A stretch of 7,567 nucleotides of DNA, taken from assembly GCA_018814465.1 (NCBI GenBank), contig JAHIZR010000297.1, positions 1 to 7,567 on the forward strand, given 5' to 3'. Source of the stretch: a bacterium (GTDB lineage Bacteria; Electryoneota; RPQS01). The number at the start of each line of letters is the position of its first letter. Positions within the stretch are counted from its first letter, which is position 1. Positions 5,969-7,567 of the stretch are shown piece by piece. Under the pieces are notes generated by a model. That model searched no databases, had not been told where the DNA came from, and saw only the letters and a program-made list of their open reading frames with translations. Position numbers and translations under genes: made by a program.

Positions 5969-5983
5969 ATCATTATTAATGAT
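5969..5983. promoter_or_regulatory. Palindrome upstream of the korA-type gene, candidate operator
   Basis: ATCATT (5969-5974) and AATGAT (5978-5983) form a perfect 6-bp inverted repeat around ATT, between the terminator at 5951 and the start at 6040. In A+T-rich DNA a palindrome this short can arise by chance, but its place in the only available promoter space is suggestive. No well-spaced -35/-10 pair was found here; TTGAAC at 5992-5997 is the best -35-like hexamer. Confidence 0.3.
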
Positions 5984-5997
5984 TCTATTGTTTGAAC

Positions 5998-6015
5998 CTG
6001 CGTATTTTCGCGCAG
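5998..6015 (+). other. Small hairpin in the korA-type leader
   Basis: CTGCG (5998-6002) can pair with CGCAG (6011-6015) across an 8-nt loop, ending 11 nt before the AGGAG ribosome binding site at 6027. It could shape the leader or mark the mRNA 5' end. The stem is only 5 bp with no associated poly-T, so it is a weak call. Confidence 0.2.
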
Positions 6016-6039
6016 AATGTTAGATCAGGAGTACGAAAC

Positions 6040-7567
6040 ATGTCAGAGCAAGATCCTCCGGAAGTGACCATCGCTCCTGTCGACACCGCGCCTGCAAAAC
6101 CTGCAAGAGAAGTCGAAGAGCTTGATGTAGTAACCATACGGTTTGCCGGGGATTCAGGAGATGGAATGCAGCTGACCGGAGACCGGTTTGCGATGGTATC
6201 AGCTGCGATGGGTGAAGATGTTGTAACCTTAGCCGATTACCCTGCGGAAATTCGCGCACCTGCGGGAACTATCGGGGGCGTGTCGGGATTTCAGCTGCAC
6301 TTTGGAAGCCATGAGCTTTACACACCGGGCGATAAGAACGATGTGCTGGTGGCGATGAATCCGGCGGCGCTAAAAGCCAGTCTGAAGCTTTTGCGGAAAG
6401 GCGGCATTATCATTGTAAATGAGGATGCTTTCACGGAACGCAATTTAGCGAAGGCTGACTACAAAGTGAATCCGTTGGAAGACGATTCGCTGAAGGGTTT
6501 TCGAGTTTTTAAAGTAAAGATTACGAAGCTGACCAGCGGTGCCTTGAAGGATTCCGGTCTGCGGCCGACCGAGATTGACCGCTGCAAGAACTTCTTCGCA
6601 TTAGGATTGACGTACTGGCTGTTCAGCCGCGAGCTGGACTCGACCAAGCGCTGGATTCAGAAGAAATTCGCGAAGCGAACGGATTTAGCCGAAGCGAACA
6701 TCAAGGCATTGACGGCGGGTTGGAACTTCGGAAATATGACCGAGCAGTTCGCCCATACCTATGCCGTGCGCAAACGTCGTTCCGCGAAGAAGCCGGGCAC
6801 TTATCGGTATATCAGCGGCAACTTTTCGATGGCTCTGGGATTGGTGGCCGCCGCGCATCGCGCGGGACTGCATCTCTTTTTAGGCAGCTACCCGATTACA
6901 CCGGCGACGGAAGTGTTGCAGGAAATCAGCAAGCTGCGCCATCAGAATGTGACGACCTATCAGGCGGAGGATGAGATTGCCGCGATCGGAGCGGCGATTG
7001 GAGCATCTTACGCGGGATGCTTGGGTATCACGTCGACATCGGGTCCGGGGCTGGCTCTGAAAAGCGAATTCATCAATATGGCGGTAATCATGGAGTTGCC
7101 GCTGGTGATCGTGGATGTTCAGCGCGCGGGTCCGTCAACCGGCATGCCGACCAAGACGGAGCAGTCCGATCTGCTGCAGGCGCTTTACGGACGCAATGGT
7201 GAATCACCGCTGGTTGTCATTGCGGCGCGTTCTCCCAAGGATGGATTTAACGTCGCAGTGGAAGCGTCCCGCATCGCTCTTAAGTATATGACGCCGGTTG
7301 TGCTGTTAAGCGACAGCTATTTGGCTAACGGAACGGAAGACTGGCGCGTGCCTGAGATCGATGAGCTTCCGGAAATCAAGACCAATATTGTCACTGATCC
7401 GGAAGGCTACGCTCCGTATAAGCGGTTCAAGGAAACCTTAGCCCGCCCCTGGGCTTTGCCGGGGACGCCGGGACTGGAGCATCGCATCGGCTCGCTGGAA
7501 AAGTGGGATGTAACCGGCGGCGCGACGTATGATCCCGACAATCATCAGCGCATGACGGATCTTCGTC
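6040..7567 (+). CDS. korA: 2-oxoacid:ferredoxin oxidoreductase, fused gamma-alpha subunit (KorA type), 3' truncated by window
   Basis: The first 509 codons run uninterrupted to the window edge; related fused subunits are about 580-620 aa, so the last part is missing. The protein belongs to a CoA-dependent enzyme that decarboxylates 2-oxoacids and reduces ferredoxin, most likely 2-oxoglutarate to succinyl-CoA. Residues 1-28 are a Pro/Ala/Glu-rich extension. The gamma domain (about 30-230) starts with RFAGDSGDGMQLTG (34-47) and has YPAEIRAPAGT near 67-77. The alpha (pyrimidine) domain, from about 255, has GSYPITPATE (282-291), AEDEIAAIGAA (309-319), STSGPG (332-337) and RAGPSTGMPTKTEQSD (362-377), all typical of KorA-like alpha subunits. 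TPP and iron-sulfur motifs are absent here and should be on a separate beta subunit (KorB), expected downstream. The start has AGGAG (6027-6031) 8 nt upstream. Substrate choice between 2-oxoglutarate, pyruvate and branched-chain oxoacids cannot be settled from the alpha chain. Confidence 0.9.
   Translation, partial: MSEQDPPEVTIAPVDTAPAKPAREVEELDVVTIRFAGDSGDGMQLTGDRFAMVSAAMGEDVVTLADYPAEIRAPAGTIGGVSGFQLHFGSHELYTPGDKNDVLVAMNPAALKASLKLLRKGGIIIVNEDAFTERNLAKADYKVNPLEDDSLKGFRVFKVKITKLTSGALKDSGLRPTEIDRCKNFFALGLTYWLFSRELDSTKRWIQKKFAKRTDLAEANIKALTAGWNFGNMTEQFAHTYAVRKRRSAKKPGTYRYISGNFSMALGLVAAAHRAGLHLFLGSYPITPATEVLQEISKLRHQNVTTYQAEDEIAAIGAAIGASYAGCLGITSTSGPGLALKSEFINMAVIMELPLVIVDVQRAGPSTGMPTKTEQSDLLQALYGRNGESPLVVIAARSPKDGFNVAVEASRIALKYMTPVVLLSDSYLANGTEDWRVPEIDELPEIKTNIVTDPEGYAPYKRFKETLARPWALPGTPGLEHRIGSLEKWDVTGGATYDPDNHQRMTDLR

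Noticed and set aside
6720..7202. Small plus-strand ORFs within the KorA-type gene
   Set aside because: They are out-of-frame readings of a continuous conserved coding sequence.

Overview
The window looks like an ordinary bacterial chromosome segment built around ferredoxin-linked 2-oxoacid metabolism. The genes suggest an anaerobic or microaerobic organism, probably in or near the Bacteroidetes/Chlorobi (FCB) assemblage. That placement is an inference from the gene types: a single-chain pyruvate:ferredoxin oxidoreductase followed by a dihydroorotate-dehydrogenase-like flavoprotein, and a 2-oxoacid oxidoreductase alpha subunit with its gamma domain fused at the N-terminus. No rRNA, tRNA, mobile element or CRISPR array was seen.

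Layout, left to right. Positions 1-268 hold no complete gene. They contain a possible last few codons of a plus-strand gene, an intrinsic terminator, two near-identical GNRA-capped hairpins in tandem, and a hairpin that probably terminates the minus-strand operon. Positions 269-4879 are a two-gene minus-strand operon, nifJ (PFOR, 1182 aa from the corrected start) followed by a DHOD-like gene (332 aa), separated by 63 nt. Positions 4880-5410 are an A+T-rich divergent control region of about 530 bp with one promoter candidate facing each way; the nifJ-facing one lies under a perfect 7-bp inverted repeat. Positions 5411-5911 encode a small exported protein with a DUF4920-like, Cys-containing OB-type core and an acidic repetitive tail, followed by a strong terminator. 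From 6040 to the right edge runs the first 509 codons of a KorA-type subunit, cut off by the window end.

How they work together: PFOR interconverts pyruvate and acetyl-CoA with reduced ferredoxin. The KorA-type enzyme, with a beta subunit expected just beyond the window, should do the same for 2-oxoglutarate/succinyl-CoA or another 2-oxoacid. Both feed or draw on the same low-potential ferredoxin pool. The DHOD-like flavoprotein lacks the usual catalytic Cys/Ser position and probably does not make pyrimidines. The exported protein between the two oxidoreductase loci has its own promoter and terminator, so the neighbourhood alone does not tie it to them.

I did not find a convincing new multi-gene system. 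The items most worth a second look are the covarying tandem hairpins at 134-213, the palindrome over the nifJ promoter, the non-canonical active site of the DHOD-like protein, and the exported cysteine protein.
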